A DNA stretch of 64,000 nucleotides from Meiothermus sp. (lineage in GTDB: Bacteria; Deinococcota; Deinococci; Deinococcales; Thermaceae). The notes under the pieces are model-generated. The model was not told the origin of the DNA, ran no database searches, and was given only the letters and a program-made list of their open reading frames with translations. The stretch lies in NCBI GenBank assembly GCA_026004095.1, contig BPIL01000004.1, positions 1-64,000 of the forward strand, given 5' to 3'. Of this stretch, positions 31,581 through 39,657 are shown piece after piece. The position numbers were made by a program, and so were the translations under genes. Numbering within the stretch: position 1 is the first letter of the stretch; each line of letters begins with the position of its first letter.

Positions 31581-32498
31581 ATGAAGCTAAAGCACCTGCT
31601 ATTCCTGATAACAGCCCTAGGATCGCTGGCTGTGGCCCAGTCCGACCCCGTGGTCGCCACCGTCGCCAACACCACCATCACCAAAAGCCAGTTGGAGCTG
31701 CGTTTTGACATCTACGTACGCGATTCCCAGCGACAAAACGGCCTGTCCTACAGCGAAGAAGCGCTGGCTTTACTCAAAAAGCGTTTTCTGGAGCTTGTAG
31801 CCCGCGAACGGGCCATTATTCTAAGAGCGGAAGCGTCGGGTCTTGCCGCCTCCAAAGACGAGGTGCAAGCAGCCATTGCCGAGGTTAAGGCCGACTTTGA
31901 TAGCGAAGAGGAGTTTGCCCAGGCCCTGGCGGAAGCCGGTATTCCGAGCCTCGAGGTCTATCACACCCTGGTGTACGAGGCGCTGACCTACAACGCCTAC
32001 CTCGAGCACCTCCTCAAACAGCTAAAAACCAGCGAGCCAGCGCTGCGCCTGCTTTATCTCGTCTCCAAATCGCAGTTTGCTTTGCCCAAGCGGTACTGCT
32101 CTGCACATATTCTGGTCGACACCGCCCAGGAGGCCCATCAGGTCATCGCCCGGCTGGGCAAGGGTGAAAAGTTTGCCGATCTAGCCAGGGCGCTTTCAAA
32201 AGACCCCGGCAGTAAAGAGGAGGGCGGCGATCTCGGCTGCGAACCCAGGGGCACCTTTGTAGCTCCTTTCGAACGAGCCCTGATTGCGCTGCAACCGGGC
32301 GAGAGCTCCAGGGTGCCGGTCAAAACCGAGTTCGGCTACCACATCATCCTGCTCAACCGGGTCGAGGCCGCTGGCTTCCAGAGCTTTGAGGAGGTTCGGG
32401 CAGAGCTAGATCAAACCATCCGAAACAGCGCCGTATACAGGCTGCTTCTGTGGATAGAGAAAGGCACCCCCATCCAGCTCTTTCCGGAAAACCTGTAA
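31581..32498 (+). CDS. Secreted parvulin-type peptidyl-prolyl isomerase
   Basis: A 305-residue extracytoplasmic foldase of the SurA/PrsA type. It has a signal peptide (MKLKHLLFLITALGSLAVAQ), an N-terminal SurA-like helical region with VVATVANTTITKSQLELRF, and a rotamase domain at about 170-275 (CSAHILVDTAQEAHQVIARL; EGGDLGCEPRGTFVAPFERA; TEFGYHIILLNRVE). AGAGGAG precedes ATG 31581. It probably helps folding of exported proteins. The 31377-31580 gap upstream has a possible -10 (TAGCAT, 31516-31521) but no gene. Confidence 0.9.
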   Translation: MKLKHLLFLITALGSLAVAQSDPVVATVANTTITKSQLELRFDIYVRDSQRQNGLSYSEEALALLKKRFLELVARERAIILRAEASGLAASKDEVQAAIAEVKADFDSEEEFAQALAEAGIPSLEVYHTLVYEALTYNAYLEHLLKQLKTSEPALRLLYLVSKSQFALPKRYCSAHILVDTAQEAHQVIARLGKGEKFADLARALSKDPGSKEEGGDLGCEPRGTFVAPFERALIALQPGESSRVPVKTEFGYHIILLNRVEAAGFQSFEEVRAELDQTIRNSAVYRLLLWIEKGTPIQLFPENL

Positions 32499-32554
32499 GC
32501 AAACCACAGCCGGGATAGCCTGCTCGGGCTTTGCTCCGCTAAATACGACTCTTA

Positions 32555-32598
32555 TCGGTAGTATCGGTCGCTTTGACAAGCCCAAACGATACTATCGA
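32555..32598. terminator. Long stem-loop between convergent genes
   Basis: CGGTAGTATCG (32556-32566) and CGATACTATCG (32587-32597) plus a flanking T-A form a 12-bp stem with one G-U pair and a 20-nt loop. It sits between two convergent genes, so a two-way terminator is plausible, though T runs are short. Each arm is itself nearly palindromic, so a protein-binding site is the alternative. Confidence 0.4.
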
Positions 32599-32682
32599 AA
32601 TGCTTTTCTACCCCCTTCGGCCGGCTTGAATCCTTTACCTCTGACCACCTCCAGCCGTGTAGGCTTCCAAGCGAAAACGGTA

Positions 32683-33417
32683 TCAGCCGCCCCTGTTTTT
32701 AAGAGTCTTTTCCAGCAGCACCAGGCGCACAAAATGCAGCAGCCTTGGGAAGCGCCCCCAGCGCCGCCGATCCAGGGCAATTCGCACCAACCACTCGATC
32801 TTAAGCCGCTGGGCCCAGACCGGCGCCCGCCTGACCTCCCCGGCCAGCACATCGATCATGCCCCCCACGCCGATGGCAACCTTGGCCGCCAGGCGGGCTT
32901 TATTGCGGTGAATAAAGGTGTCCTGCCGCTCCCCCATCCCCACCACCAAGAGGTCGGGCTGGGCCTGCCGGATGGCCTCCAGCACCGGCCCCTCATCGGA
33001 AAAATAGCCGTCCTGAACCCCACACACCTGGATGCCCCAGCGGGCCTGGGCGTTCCGGGCAGCCCGCCAGGCCACGCCGGGGGCGGCCCCCAGAAAGTAA
33101 ACCCGCAACCTCGAGCCAAAACGCTCAAAAGCCGCCGGTAGAATCTCCGAACCGGGCACCCGGTCGCGCAGGCGGTGTCCAGTGAGCAGCCGCACAGCCC
33201 AGACAATGCCGACCCCATCCGCCGTGATCAGCTCGCACTCCCGCAGGGCTTGCCGGAGGGCCGGCTCGGTCTGGGCCCGCACCACCGCCTCCGGGTTGGT
33301 GGTGATGATCTGGGCGCAATGGGGGCCCGGCTGGGCTATGCGGCTTTCGATCCAGTCCAGGGTCTGCTCGAGGTCAACCAGATCCACCGGCGTTCCCAGG
33401 ATCTCTACCCGCTGCAT
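32683..33417 (-). CDS. WecG/TagA/CpsF-family glycosyltransferase
   Basis: A 244-residue GT26-family enzyme; members transfer N-acetylmannosamine-type sugars onto lipid-linked precursors for wall or capsule polymers. Segments IITTNPEAVVRAQTEPALRQ, ITADGVGIVWAVRLLTG and VPGSEILPAAFERFG are typical. The usual PKQE motif of the C-terminal part is altered (VVGMGERQDTFIHRN). It starts three nt after the ComB-like paralogue on the same strand and probably forms an operon with it. Confidence 0.88.
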   Translation of the reverse strand: MQRVEILGTPVDLVDLEQTLDWIESRIAQPGPHCAQIITTNPEAVVRAQTEPALRQALRECELITADGVGIVWAVRLLTGHRLRDRVPGSEILPAAFERFGSRLRVYFLGAAPGVAWRAARNAQARWGIQVCGVQDGYFSDEGPVLEAIRQAQPDLLVVGMGERQDTFIHRNKARLAAKVAIGVGGMIDVLAGEVRRAPVWAQRLKIEWLVRIALDRRRWGRFPRLLHFVRLVLLEKTLKNRGG

Positions 33418-33420
33418 CCC

Positions 33421-34155
33421 CTACCCCACCTGGAAACAGAACCCAAACCTATCTTTGGTCAGGCCGTAGACTTTCGCCTCGAGCACGCGCACCTGCTTCA
33501 GCCTGGGCACCACCCCTTCCACACTCACCAGGCTGGCCAGGGCCAGCTCTTCGCTGCGCCCCAAAAGGTAAAGCTGCCGGCCCATCTCAGACTGGAAAAG
33601 CGACTCTTGCGGATCCGGGAAGGACTTCAGCAGGGCCGTGGCCAGGTGCGCGCCCTCCCGCAAGACCCCCACCTTACCCAGGGCCTGGTGCAGGCGTTTG
33701 GCTATAAAGCCAGCGGCCACCGTGTTAGCCAGGCTGGGCTCGAGCCGGCCCTGGGCGGCCGCGACCACCGTATCAATCCTGCGCTCGAGGGCCTGGGCCA
33801 CCACTGCTTTGGCGTTGCGGAAGTAAGCCAGCCCTGTTTCCAACGGCATCTGCTCCAGCGACTCGGCCAACGACGGGGCCAGCAGCACACAGGTTTTTCC
33901 CTCCACCTGCAGCCCCGGTAGGGCCTGCAGGGAGAGCCCCCCGTGAAAGCCCTCCGGTGGAACCCCCTCCTGTTCACCCAAAAGCAGCGCCCCACCCTCA
34001 GCCAGCAGGCGCGCCGCTCGCACACTTTTGACAACCCAGACCTCCCGGGCACCGGCCGATAGCAGCGCCCCCACCAGGCTGCCGAAAAAAACATCCACCA
34101 CAAGCACCGGCTGGGGATACGGGGGACTGGGAATCAAATCTACCCGAAGCGTCAC
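33421..34155 (-). CDS. Degenerate ComB-like protein (paralogue of 27734 gene)
   Basis: A 244-residue protein of the same length and layout as the ComB-like protein at 27734 (both start M-T/R-LRVDLIP-type) but with conserved catalytic segments lost: [10 protein letters not shown] is VDVFFGSLVG here, and STTNGTRTA is LAPSLAESL. It is therefore probably not a phosphatase. It precedes the WecG/TagA gene with a three-nt gap. Function unknown; a structural or regulatory role is possible. Confidence 0.75.
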   Translation of the reverse strand: MTLRVDLIPSPPYPQPVLVVDVFFGSLVGALLSAGAREVWVVKSVRAARLLAEGGALLLGEQEGVPPEGFHGGLSLQALPGLQVEGKTCVLLAPSLAESLEQMPLETGLAYFRNAKAVVAQALERRIDTVVAAAQGRLEPSLANTVAAGFIAKRLHQALGKVGVLREGAHLATALLKSFPDPQESLFQSEMGRQLYLLGRSEELALASLVSVEGVVPRLKQVRVLEAKVYGLTKDRFGFCFQVG

Positions 34156-34247
34156 AGCAAAAAAGCCTCCCTCAGGGCCTGGGCCCTACCTGCGGCATTA
34201 TAACGAAAGGCTGGTAACAGTCCGCTGTTTTGCGCCGAGCCAACCCC

Positions 34248-34772
34248 CTAGCTGCGCAGCAGCAGCACCGGGCCTTCCCCCAGCGGGGGCAGGTCGGCCA
34301 GGCTTTCCAGCCCGAAAAGCTCCAAAAACCGGTCGGTGGTTCCGTACAGCTTGGGTCGCCCGATGGCCTCCTTCTCCCCCACCACCCGCACCAGTTCGCG
34401 TTCCAGCAGGCCCTCGAGCACCCCCTCCACACTCTTACCGCGCAGGGCTTCCAGCTCGGCCCTGGTCAGGGGCTGCTGGTAAGCGATCAGCGCCAGCACC
34501 TCCAGCGCGGCCTTGGAGATTCGCGGCGGGTTGGGACGCAGCACCTGCTCCACCGCATTGAGGTGGAGGGGGTGCACCACCAGGCGCCATCCACCTGCCA
34601 CCCGCTCGAGCTGTACTCCCAGGCGCCCATCGGCCAGATCGCGCTCGAGGGCCACCACCGCCCGGGTTAGGGCCTCCTCGCTCCCCAGCGGACTCAGATC
34701 CTGCAGGGAAAGCGGGCGCCCGGCCGCAAACAAGACCGCCAGAAGCTGGGCTTTAAGTTGCTGCAGATCCAT
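34248..34772 (-). CDS. scpB: Segregation and condensation protein B
   Basis: ScpB joins ScpA and SMC in the chromosome condensin. The 174-residue product has two winged-helix units, with the family segment RISKAALEVLALIAYQQPLTRAELEALRG and the later VEGVLEGLLERELVRVVG...GRPKLYGTTDRFLELFGLESLADLP. ATG 34772 begins MDLQQLKAQLL, where homology starts; the longer frame to 34880 covers the pilC promoter. No scpA is adjacent in the window. Confidence 0.93.
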   Translation of the reverse strand: MDLQQLKAQLLAVLFAAGRPLSLQDLSPLGSEEALTRAVVALERDLADGRLGVQLERVAGGWRLVVHPLHLNAVEQVLRPNPPRISKAALEVLALIAYQQPLTRAELEALRGKSVEGVLEGLLERELVRVVGEKEAIGRPKLYGTTDRFLELFGLESLADLPPLGEGPVLLLRS

Positions 34773-34829
34773 ACCAGAGACGCTGGGCTGGGATGTGGTT
34801 AATTCACCTTCCCCCGGCCCCGCAAAGGC

Positions 34830-34835
34830 TATACT
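34830..34835 (+). promoter_or_regulatory. Putative -10 box of pilC
   Basis: TATACT ends 9 nt before the ATG at 34845, giving a leader of about two nt. No -35 recognised. Confidence 0.45.
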
Positions 34836-34844
34836 AGGCCCAGT

Positions 34845-36065
34845 ATGCCAACCTATCAATATAAGGCCAGGGATCGCCAAGGGCGGTTGATCAATGCCGT
34901 CATCGAAGCCGATGACATCCGCACAGCAGCCCGCAATTTGCGCGAAAAAGGTCTGTTCATCGCCGAGATCAAGGAGCCCGGTAAGGGCCTGCAGGCCGAG
35001 ATCAAACTGCCAGGGCTGGATCCCAAGCCAGGGCTCAAGGATCTAGCCATCTTCAGCCGCCAGCTCGCCACCATGCTCAACGCCGGTCTACCCATTGTGC
35101 AGGCCCTGGCTATTCTGGAGCGGCAAACCGAGAAGAAAAAATTCCAGAGCATTCTCAAGGAAATCCGCACCGAGGTGGAAGGGGGGGCCAATTTCAGCGA
35201 GGCCCTGAGCAAGCACAGCTTGTTTACCCGCCTTTACATCAACCTGGTGCGGGCCGGCGAGACCTCGGGTACGCTGGATGCCATTCTGGACAGATTAGCC
35301 ACCTTCCTGGAAAACGAGCTGGCCCTGCGTGGAAAAATTCGCTCGGCCATGACCTACCCAGCCATCGTATTTGTCTTTGCCATTGGGGTGACCTACTTCC
35401 TCCTGACCGGCATCGTGCCGCAGTTTGCCCAGATCTTAACCGGGCTCGGCTCCGAGCTGCCGCTCCTGACCCGGGCGCTGATGGGCATCTCCGACTTTTT
35501 GCGCCAGAGCACCATCTTTATCGCTTTGATGGCGGTGGCGCTGTACTTTGCTTACCGGGCTTACTACCGCACCGACAAAGGCCGGCACCAGATCGACCAG
35601 ATCAAGCTCAAGCTGCCAGTCTTTGGTAACCTGATGAAAAAAAGCGCCCTGGCCCGCTTTTCGCGCACCTTTGGCCTGCTGATCTCGAGCGGTGTAAACA
35701 TTGTGGAAGCCCTCGACATCACCAAAGGCACAGCGGGCAACGCCATTGTGGAAGATATCCTCGAGCAAACCAAAATCGCCATTCAGGCGGGTGAGCCGGT
35801 CTTCACCACCATCCAGGCCCACCCGCAGGTCTTCCCGCCGATGGTCAGCTCGATGATTGCCATTGGGGAAGAGACCGGCGCCCTGGATACCATGCTGCAA
35901 AAAATCGCCGACTTCTACGAGCGCGAAGTAGACGAGGCCGTCAGCGCGCTCACCGCGGCCATCGAGCCCCTGATGATTATCTTCCTGGGCCTGGTGGTGG
36001 GCGTGATTGTGGCCGGGATGTTCCTGCCGCTTTTCAAAATCATCGGTACGCTTTCATCGCAATAA
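34845..36065 (+). CDS. pilC: Type IV pilus/type II secretion inner-membrane platform protein PilC (GspF family)
   Basis: A 406-residue inner-membrane protein that couples the pilus assembly ATPases to pilin extraction; in Thermaceae the same machinery takes up DNA. It starts MPTYQYKARDRQGRL, contains two GspF domains (ARQLATMLNAGLPIVQAL-like at ~70-90; ARFSRTFGLLISSGVNIVEA at ~270) and three membrane helices, the last being IIFLGLVVGVIVAGMFLPLF near the end. The gene is alone here; pilB/pilT are not adjacent. The 3' end overlaps the convergent EVE gene by 26 nt. Confidence 0.94.
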   Translation: MPTYQYKARDRQGRLINAVIEADDIRTAARNLREKGLFIAEIKEPGKGLQAEIKLPGLDPKPGLKDLAIFSRQLATMLNAGLPIVQALAILERQTEKKKFQSILKEIRTEVEGGANFSEALSKHSLFTRLYINLVRAGETSGTLDAILDRLATFLENELALRGKIRSAMTYPAIVFVFAIGVTYFLLTGIVPQFAQILTGLGSELPLLTRALMGISDFLRQSTIFIALMAVALYFAYRAYYRTDKGRHQIDQIKLKLPVFGNLMKKSALARFSRTFGLLISSGVNIVEALDITKGTAGNAIVEDILEQTKIAIQAGEPVFTTIQAHPQVFPPMVSSMIAIGEETGALDTMLQKIADFYEREVDEAVSALTAAIEPLMIIFLGLVVGVIVAGMFLPLFKIIGTLSSQ

Positions 36066-36498
36066 TCCTTTCCGCCACCTCCGCGGCCACCGGCATCACC
36101 GACAACCTGTTACCCCGGCGAAGCAGAAGCAGCTCGTCGGGGCTAAATTTCGCCCGCAGCATCTCCAGGGTAATCATTCGTTCGAATTTCTCCACAAAAC
36201 CCACCCGCACCGTCCACCAGCGCGGATTTTCGGCAGAGCTGCTGGGGTCGAAATAGGGCGACCCTGGGTCGAACTGGCTGGGGTCAACCAGGCCCGTCTC
36301 GAGCACCTTGCACAGCCCCACGACACCAGGCGGCTGGGTACTGGAGTGATAGAAAAAAGCCAGGTCTCCCACCTGCATGGCCCTCAGAAAATTGCGCGCC
36401 TGGTAGTTGCGTACGCCGTCCCAGAGGGTGGTTTTGTGCTTTTTCAGGTCGTCGATACTAAACACAGCGGGTTCGGACTTGAGCAGCCAGTGGTTCAT
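36040..36498 (-). CDS. EVE domain-containing protein
   Basis: A 152-residue EVE protein, a PUA-like fold thought to read modified bases. The start HWLLKSEPAVFSIDDL, then TLWDGVRNYQARNFL and VGDLAFFYHSS and the C-terminal MPVAAEVAERII, match the family closely. A TAGACT box lies eight nt before ATG 36498. No restriction-type partner is next to it. Confidence 0.9.
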   Translation of the reverse strand: MNHWLLKSEPAVFSIDDLKKHKTTLWDGVRNYQARNFLRAMQVGDLAFFYHSSTQPPGVVGLCKVLETGLVDPSQFDPGSPYFDPSSSAENPRWWTVRVGFVEKFERMITLEMLRAKFSPDELLLLRRGNRLSVMPVAAEVAERIIAMKAYR

Positions 36499-36506
36499 AC
36501 CGGAAC

Positions 36507-36512
36507 AGTCTA
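36507..36512 (-). promoter_or_regulatory. Putative -10 box of the EVE gene
   Basis: TAGACT on the minus strand, 8 nt from the ATG. No clear -35. Confidence 0.4.
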
Positions 36513-36618
36513 TCTTTAGCCGCAAGCCTGAGATTGCGCCTGCCACCAACAGCAGCCCAGCCCGGCTGGTCTTTCCCGGCATTCCGGTGATTGACAACGG
36601 CCCCTGAGGCCGCCCTGA

Positions 36619-36624
36619 TAAGCT
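36619..36624 (+). promoter_or_regulatory. Putative -10 box of the GlcD-type gene
   Basis: TAAGCT ends 6 nt before the GTG at 36631. A TTGACA lies at 36591-36596, but the 22-nt spacer is too long for this -10; a weaker TGATAA (36616-36621) would sit 19 nt from it. Confidence 0.35.
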
Positions 36625-36630
36625 ATAGGC

Positions 36631-38058
36631 GTGACCCTCAACCTCGGGAAAAAACCCCTCAAGTCCCCGTCCCGCTCCACTTACACCCAGCCGGCCCAGT
36701 CCGTCCAGGAATTGCAGGCGCGGCTGGGCCGGGAGAAGGTGCTATTAGAGCGGGCCCAGCGGCGCAACTACTCCTACGACGGCATCGCCATGGGCGTAAC
36801 CCCGGCCCTGGTGGTGCTGCCAACCTGCACCGCCGATGTGGTGGAGGTGGTGCGCTTCGCCAACCAGGTGGGGCTACCCATCGTGGCCCGGGGGGCGGCC
36901 AGCGGGCTCTCGGGGGGGGCGGTTCCGGTTCAGGAGTCCATCGTGCTCTCCTTTACCCGCATGACCGGGCTGCACATCGACCCCCAGGCCCGCACCGCCA
37001 CCGTGCAGCCGGGGGTGGTCACCCAGCAAATCAGCGAGCAGGCCCGGCCGCATGGCCTCTGGTACCCCCCCGACCCGGCCTCCTTTCGCACCAGCACCAT
37101 CGGGGGCAACCTGGCCGAGAACGCCGGGGGGCCCATGTGCTTCAAGAAGGGCGTAACCGGCGATTATGTGGAGGCGCTCGAGTTCGTAGACTTTGCCGGC
37201 CAGGTGCACCGCCTGGAGCGCAAGGCCCACGACCTGGCGGGCCTGCTGGTGGGCTCCGAAGGCACGCTGGGCCTGATCACCGAGGCCCGGCTGCGCCTGG
37301 AGCCCATCCCCCGCTACACCCGCACCCTGATGGCCATCTTTGGTGAGGTGGGGCAGGCGGCCGAAGCGGTCTCGGAAGCTATTGCGGCGGGTGCGGTGCC
37401 GAGCAAGCTCGAGTTCGTGGACAACGGTTGCATCAACGCGGTGGAAGACTACCTGCGGCTGGGCCTGCCCCGCGAAGCCGCGGCCATTTTGCTGGTGGAC
37501 ACCGACGGCGACGATCCCCTCATCGTGGAAGAGGAGCTGCAATGGGTGGCCGAGGCCTGCCAGAAGCACGGGGCTACCGTGCGGGTCGCCCAGGATGCCG
37601 CCGAGAGCGAGGCCCTCTGGAAAGCCCGCCGCTCGATCTCGCCGGCGATTGGCGCCATCAAGCCCAAGCGGCTGAACGAGGATATTGCCGTACCGCGCTC
37701 GAGCCTGCCCGCGGTGGTGCGGGCCATCGAGGCGCTGGGCCGGCAGTACGGCCTGCAGGTGGTGCAGTTTGGACACATTGGCGATGGCAACCTGCACCCC
37801 AACGTGCTCTACGACCCCAGGGTGGACTCCGAGGAGAAGGTCTGGGAACTGCTGCACGAGATCGCCCGGGTGGCCTTGCGGCACGGAGGTGTGCTCTCCG
37901 GCGAGCACGGCATCGGCCTTATGAAGCGCGACTTTATGAGCGAAGCGGTAGACCCCGAGACCCTCGAGGCCCTGCGGCGGGTCAAGGCCGCCTTCGACCC
38001 ACACAACCGCCTGAACCCCGGCAAAGTGTTGCCCGAGCCCCACTCGCCAGCACCCTGA
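36631..38058 (+). CDS. FAD-linked oxidase, glycolate oxidase subunit GlcD-like
   Basis: A 475-residue FAD_binding_4 flavoprotein oxidising a 2-hydroxyacid (glycolate or D-lactate). FAD-site segments [48 protein letters not shown] and [19 protein letters not shown] lie in the first half; the C-terminal oxidase domain ends [11 protein letters not shown]...[14 protein letters not shown]. No glcE or glcF follows, unlike canonical glycolate oxidase operons, so it may act alone or with distant partners. A second, distinct member is at 59782. Confidence 0.9.
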   Translation: MTLNLGKKPLKSPSRSTYTQPAQSVQELQARLGREKVLLERAQRRNYSYDGIAMGVTPALVVLPTCTADVVEVVRFANQVGLPIVARGAASGLSGGAVPVQESIVLSFTRMTGLHIDPQARTATVQPGVVTQQISEQARPHGLWYPPDPASFRTSTIGGNLAENAGGPMCFKKGVTGDYVEALEFVDFAGQVHRLERKAHDLAGLLVGSEGTLGLITEARLRLEPIPRYTRTLMAIFGEVGQAAEAVSEAIAAGAVPSKLEFVDNGCINAVEDYLRLGLPREAAAILLVDTDGDDPLIVEEELQWVAEACQKHGATVRVAQDAAESEALWKARRSISPAIGAIKPKRLNEDIAVPRSSLPAVVRAIEALGRQYGLQVVQFGHIGDGNLHPNVLYDPRVDSEEKVWELLHEIARVALRHGGVLSGEHGIGLMKRDFMSEAVDPETLEALRRVKAAFDPHNRLNPGKVLPEPHSPAP

Positions 38059-38075
38059 GCAGCGAAGCTGGAGGC

Positions 38076-38606
38076 ATGCGCAGAGGCCTCTGGTTTTCAC
38101 TTTTGGCCTGCTTGGCCTTTGTGGGGCTGGCCCAGGCGCAAAGCCCCTTTTCGGTGGGAATGGCCTATGCGGCGGAGACCCAGCCGACCGAACGACCCCC
38201 CTGGGATCGGCTGCTCTTTGGCCCGGCCCCGGAGGGCTACCGGGGGCTGGCAATTTCCACCCGCCTTCTGGCCTGGAGCGTGCCCTGGACCCTGGTAGGC
38301 TCCACCGTTGGGCTCACCAGCGACGACCCCTGGCAGCGCTCCTTCTGGCTCACCAACTCGGTCTGGGCGGCGGTGAACTCCGGCATCGCCCTGGTGGGGC
38401 TGCTGGGGCCCGAGCCGGGCAAGGATAGCCTCCGTAACCTGCTGTATATCAACGCCGGTCTCGATCTTCTTTACATCGCCGGGGGTGTGGTGCTGGCCCT
38501 GCAGCCCGACCCCCGCAGCCAGGGGGCCGGGTGGGCCATCGCCTTGCAGGGGGCCTGGTTGCTGCTGTTCGATCTGTTCAACGCCTTGGCCCTGGAAAGC
38601 CCATAA
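38076..38606 (+). CDS. Small membrane protein of unknown function
   Basis: A 176-residue protein with signal peptide (MRRGLWFSLLACLAFVGLAQAQ), a soluble loop, then three or four hydrophobic segments (LLAWSVPWTLVGSTVGL; NSVWAAVNSGIALVGLLG; LLYINAGLDLLYIAGGVVLAL; WAIALQGAWLLLFDLFNAL). GGAGG precedes ATG 38076. It follows the oxidase gene by 17 nt and may be cotranscribed. I do not recognise a function. Confidence 0.78.
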   Translation: MRRGLWFSLLACLAFVGLAQAQSPFSVGMAYAAETQPTERPPWDRLLFGPAPEGYRGLAISTRLLAWSVPWTLVGSTVGLTSDDPWQRSFWLTNSVWAAVNSGIALVGLLGPEPGKDSLRNLLYINAGLDLLYIAGGVVLALQPDPRSQGAGWAIALQGAWLLLFDLFNALALESP

Positions 38607-38613
38607 GCACGGG

Positions 38614-39618
38614 CTAGGCGTATCCCAGAATTTCTCTGCGTTTCTGGCCCCAGGCCAGGGCGCTGGCGATGCCCTCGTCAATCGAGTGTTCGGCCTTCCA
38701 GCCCAGAAGCTCCAGGGCCCGGTCGGCGTTGGCGTAGGCCCCGGCCACATCGCCGGGGCGGGGTGGGGCCTCGCGCTTGGGGATGGGCTGCCCGTAGACC
38801 CGCTCGAACGCGGCCACCAGCTCCTTGACGGTGACACCGTGGCCGGTGCCCAGGTTGATGACCACGTAGGGGCTGCCCACTTTTTCGATGACCTGGTCGA
38901 ACTGCTCCACCGCTTTGACGTGGGCCATGGCCAGATCCCAGACGTGGATGTAGTCGCGGATGCCCGAGCCGTCGCGGGTGGGCCAGTTTACGCCGGTGAT
39001 GGCGAACTCGGGCAGCTTGCCCAGAGCCACATCTACCATCTTGCCCAGCACGTGGCTGGGCTCGCGCACGTGGATGCCCGAGCGCAGCTTGGGGTCGGCC
39101 CCGATGGGGTTGAAGTAGCGCAGGGCAATCCCGCGCAGACGGGTGGCTTTGGACAGGTCTTCCAGCACCATCTCCATCATGTACTTGGTGCGGGCGTAGG
39201 GGGAGCTGGGCTTGAGCGGCGAGGTCTCGGTGACCTTGAACCCCGGCACCGCGTCGTAGATGGAGGCCGAGGAGCTGAACACCACTCGAGGGTAGCCGAG
39301 TTCTTCCAGGTTTTTGAAGAGCTCGAGGCTCTTGCAGACGTTTTCGCGGTAGTAGAGGTAGGGCTGCTCCACCGACTCCGGCACCACAATCCGCGCGGCG
39401 CAGTGAATGGTGCTGTGAATATCGGGGTGCTCCCGGAAGATGCGCTCCAGCAGGGCCCGGTCGGCGATATCGCCCTCGTAGAAAATTTTGCCCTCGGTAA
39501 AGACCCGGGGCCCGGTTACCAGCGAGTCCAGGAGCACCGGGGTATGGCCGGTGTCGAGGAGTGCGTGGGCGATGGTGCTGCCGATATACCCTGCTCCACC
39601 TGTAATCAGAACCTTCAT
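38614..39618 (-). CDS. galE: UDP-glucose 4-epimerase
   Basis: Interconverts UDP-glucose and UDP-galactose for glycan precursors. The 334-residue extended SDR has the NAD motif MKVLITGGAGYIGSTIA, the catalytic Ser region VVFSSSASIYD, and the Tyr-x3-Lys in SPYARTKYMMEMV; the C-terminal RPGDVAGAYANADRALELLGW is typical of GalE. ATG 39618 is chosen since the cofactor motif starts there and a TAGAAT box precedes it by 7 nt. Confidence 0.93.
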   Translation of the reverse strand: MKVLITGGAGYIGSTIAHALLDTGHTPVLLDSLVTGPRVFTEGKIFYEGDIADRALLERIFREHPDIHSTIHCAARIVVPESVEQPYLYYRENVCKSLELFKNLEELGYPRVVFSSSASIYDAVPGFKVTETSPLKPSSPYARTKYMMEMVLEDLSKATRLRGIALRYFNPIGADPKLRSGIHVREPSHVLGKMVDVALGKLPEFAITGVNWPTRDGSGIRDYIHVWDLAMAHVKAVEQFDQVIEKVGSPYVVINLGTGHGVTVKELVAAFERVYGQPIPKREAPPRPGDVAGAYANADRALELLGWKAEHSIDEGIASALAWGQKRREILGYA

Positions 39619-39625
39619 GCCGCCG

Positions 39626-39631
39626 ATTCTA
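39626..39631 (-). promoter_or_regulatory. Putative -10 box of galE
   Basis: TAGAAT on the minus strand, 7 nt from the ATG; leaderless geometry. It lies 14 bp from the oppositely facing -10 of the CoA-transferase gene. Confidence 0.5.
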
Positions 39632-39644
39632 CCCATAAAAGCTT

Positions 39645-39650
39645 TAGTAT
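39645..39650 (+). promoter_or_regulatory. Putative -10 box of the CaiB-type gene
   Basis: TAGTAT ends 7 nt before the ATG at 39658. Confidence 0.5.
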
Positions 39651-39657
39651 CTCGAGC

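Noticed and set aside
32499..32682. A small RNA gene between the parvulin and glycosyltransferase genes
   Set aside because: TTGACA and a stem-loop are present, but no -10 at proper spacing was found; only the stem-loop is reported.
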